64,000 nucleotides of DNA from positions 14,756,001 to 14,820,000 of the forward strand of contig NC_135123.1 of NCBI RefSeq assembly GCF_050908995.1, written 5' to 3'. Position 1 is the stretch's first letter, and the number at the start of each line of letters is the position of its first letter. The notes under the pieces are model-generated. The model was not told where the DNA came from. It saw nothing but the letters and a program-made list of their open reading frames with translations, and did not search any database. Shown one piece after another: positions 63,245 through 64,000 of the stretch. Origin of the DNA: Andrena cerasifolii (Eukaryota; Arthropoda; Insecta; Hymenoptera; Andrenidae). The position numbers were made by a program, and so were the translations under genes.

Positions 63245-64000
63245 ATTAAATATCGCGATTAATAGTCGAACGATAAGGATCTGACTACAATGCGAAACTT
63301 TGCGAGAAGAATATAACGAATCTTTTTGCGTGAAAATTTTTAACGAGAATTCGTAGAACACAAATAGCTTCTCGAGAGACATGATTGCAGACCAAATCGC
63401 CTAGAATTTGTCATTATCAGGATACATATTATTATAACAAGGAGCGATGTTTGTTTGTAGATGTTACATATTGTATATCGCTATATGCACGATCAGTACA
63501 TTCAGAATCAATTAAAAGTCGATTAAATCACCGCGTTTGAAAACCTTCCAATGCAGAAGTCAATTTGAGGAGAAGCTCAAGTGTGTAAAAAAAATTTTTA
63601 AAATTGCAGATCTACTAGTATATTTTCCGTAGTTGATCGAAATTTAATCGACTAAAAGCTGGATATACTACTAATAAGCGATTGATATATTCTGGTCAAA
63701 TCTGTGATCGATCGATATTTTGTGCAACAGATCGCAACACTATCGAATATTTTGATGATCGACTTAATGTAAGATTTTTTCATACTAAGTTTACAAAGGG
63801 TGCGTTAATGTTGTAATAACGTAATGAACGACGTTAACGGACACCCGCGTGATGGAGTACCTGATCGAAGTGACAGACAGCGGATAGTTTCACTAAATAG
63901 TAACTCGAAAAGTGTACTTAGAGATTTCTGGAAATTTAAATGTCAGACTGACGTTCACGCTTGGCTCGAAAAATTGAAGCAGAAGGGATATTCATAAGGA
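63245..64000. other. 3' UTR and flank of the MARCH gene
   Basis: No further gene seen. A variant poly(A) signal ATTAAA occurs near 63522; no canonical AATAAA was noticed before the window end. Confidence 0.4.

Overview
The window is nuclear DNA of an insect, most likely a hymenopteran (ant, bee or wasp). Its genes have introns with GT/AG borders, and the proteins read as conserved animal orthologues. GC-rich gene blocks (1-10 kb, 16.4-17.2 kb, 59-60 kb) alternate with very AT-rich spacers, and there are many short non-autonomous transposons. Nothing is prokaryotic: no operons, CRISPR, rRNA or convincing tRNA. The order call rests on composition and general sequence style, so it is an inference.

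Layout. 1-8.6 kb: a probable long intron, then the last two coding exons and long 3' flank of an RPUSD2-type pseudouridine synthase (+). 9.0-10.9 kb: the complete six-exon NDUFV1 gene of respiratory complex I (-), tail to tail with RPUSD2. 10.9-16.7 kb: a repeat-rich spacer built around a 15-copy, 170-bp satellite array. Related inverted repeats at 11.2 and 16.4 kb bracket it, and two weakly supported unrecognised gene fragments end towards the array. 16.9-21.0 kb: the complete ten-exon STAM gene (+; VHS, UIM and SH3 domains). 21-37 kb: AT-rich DNA with several MITEs and one GC-rich island with a strong hairpin at 28.7-29.1 kb. 37.4-54.6 kb: a secreted C-type lectin gene (+) with a 12-kb intron. 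55.3-57.9 kb: GTF3C5, a TFIIIC subunit (-), whose 3' end probably overlaps that of the lectin gene. 59.3-63.2 kb: a MARCH-type RING-CH membrane E3 ligase (+), head to head with GTF3C5.

The genes do not form a pathway. They cover RNA modification, respiration, endosomal sorting, secreted carbohydrate recognition, Pol III transcription and membrane-protein ubiquitination. STAM and MARCH ligases both act in ubiquitin-dependent endosomal sorting, but they lie 40 kb apart and no linkage is implied.

The most unusual content is non-coding. Five foldback elements are flanked by TTAA or near-TTAA (one has a filled and an empty site within this window). Three hAT-like elements carry perfect 8-bp target duplications, or are a relative of such an element, and a fourth lacks a clear duplication. 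One TA-flanked element has a perfect 26-bp terminal repeat. The satellite array carries visible block-duplication history.
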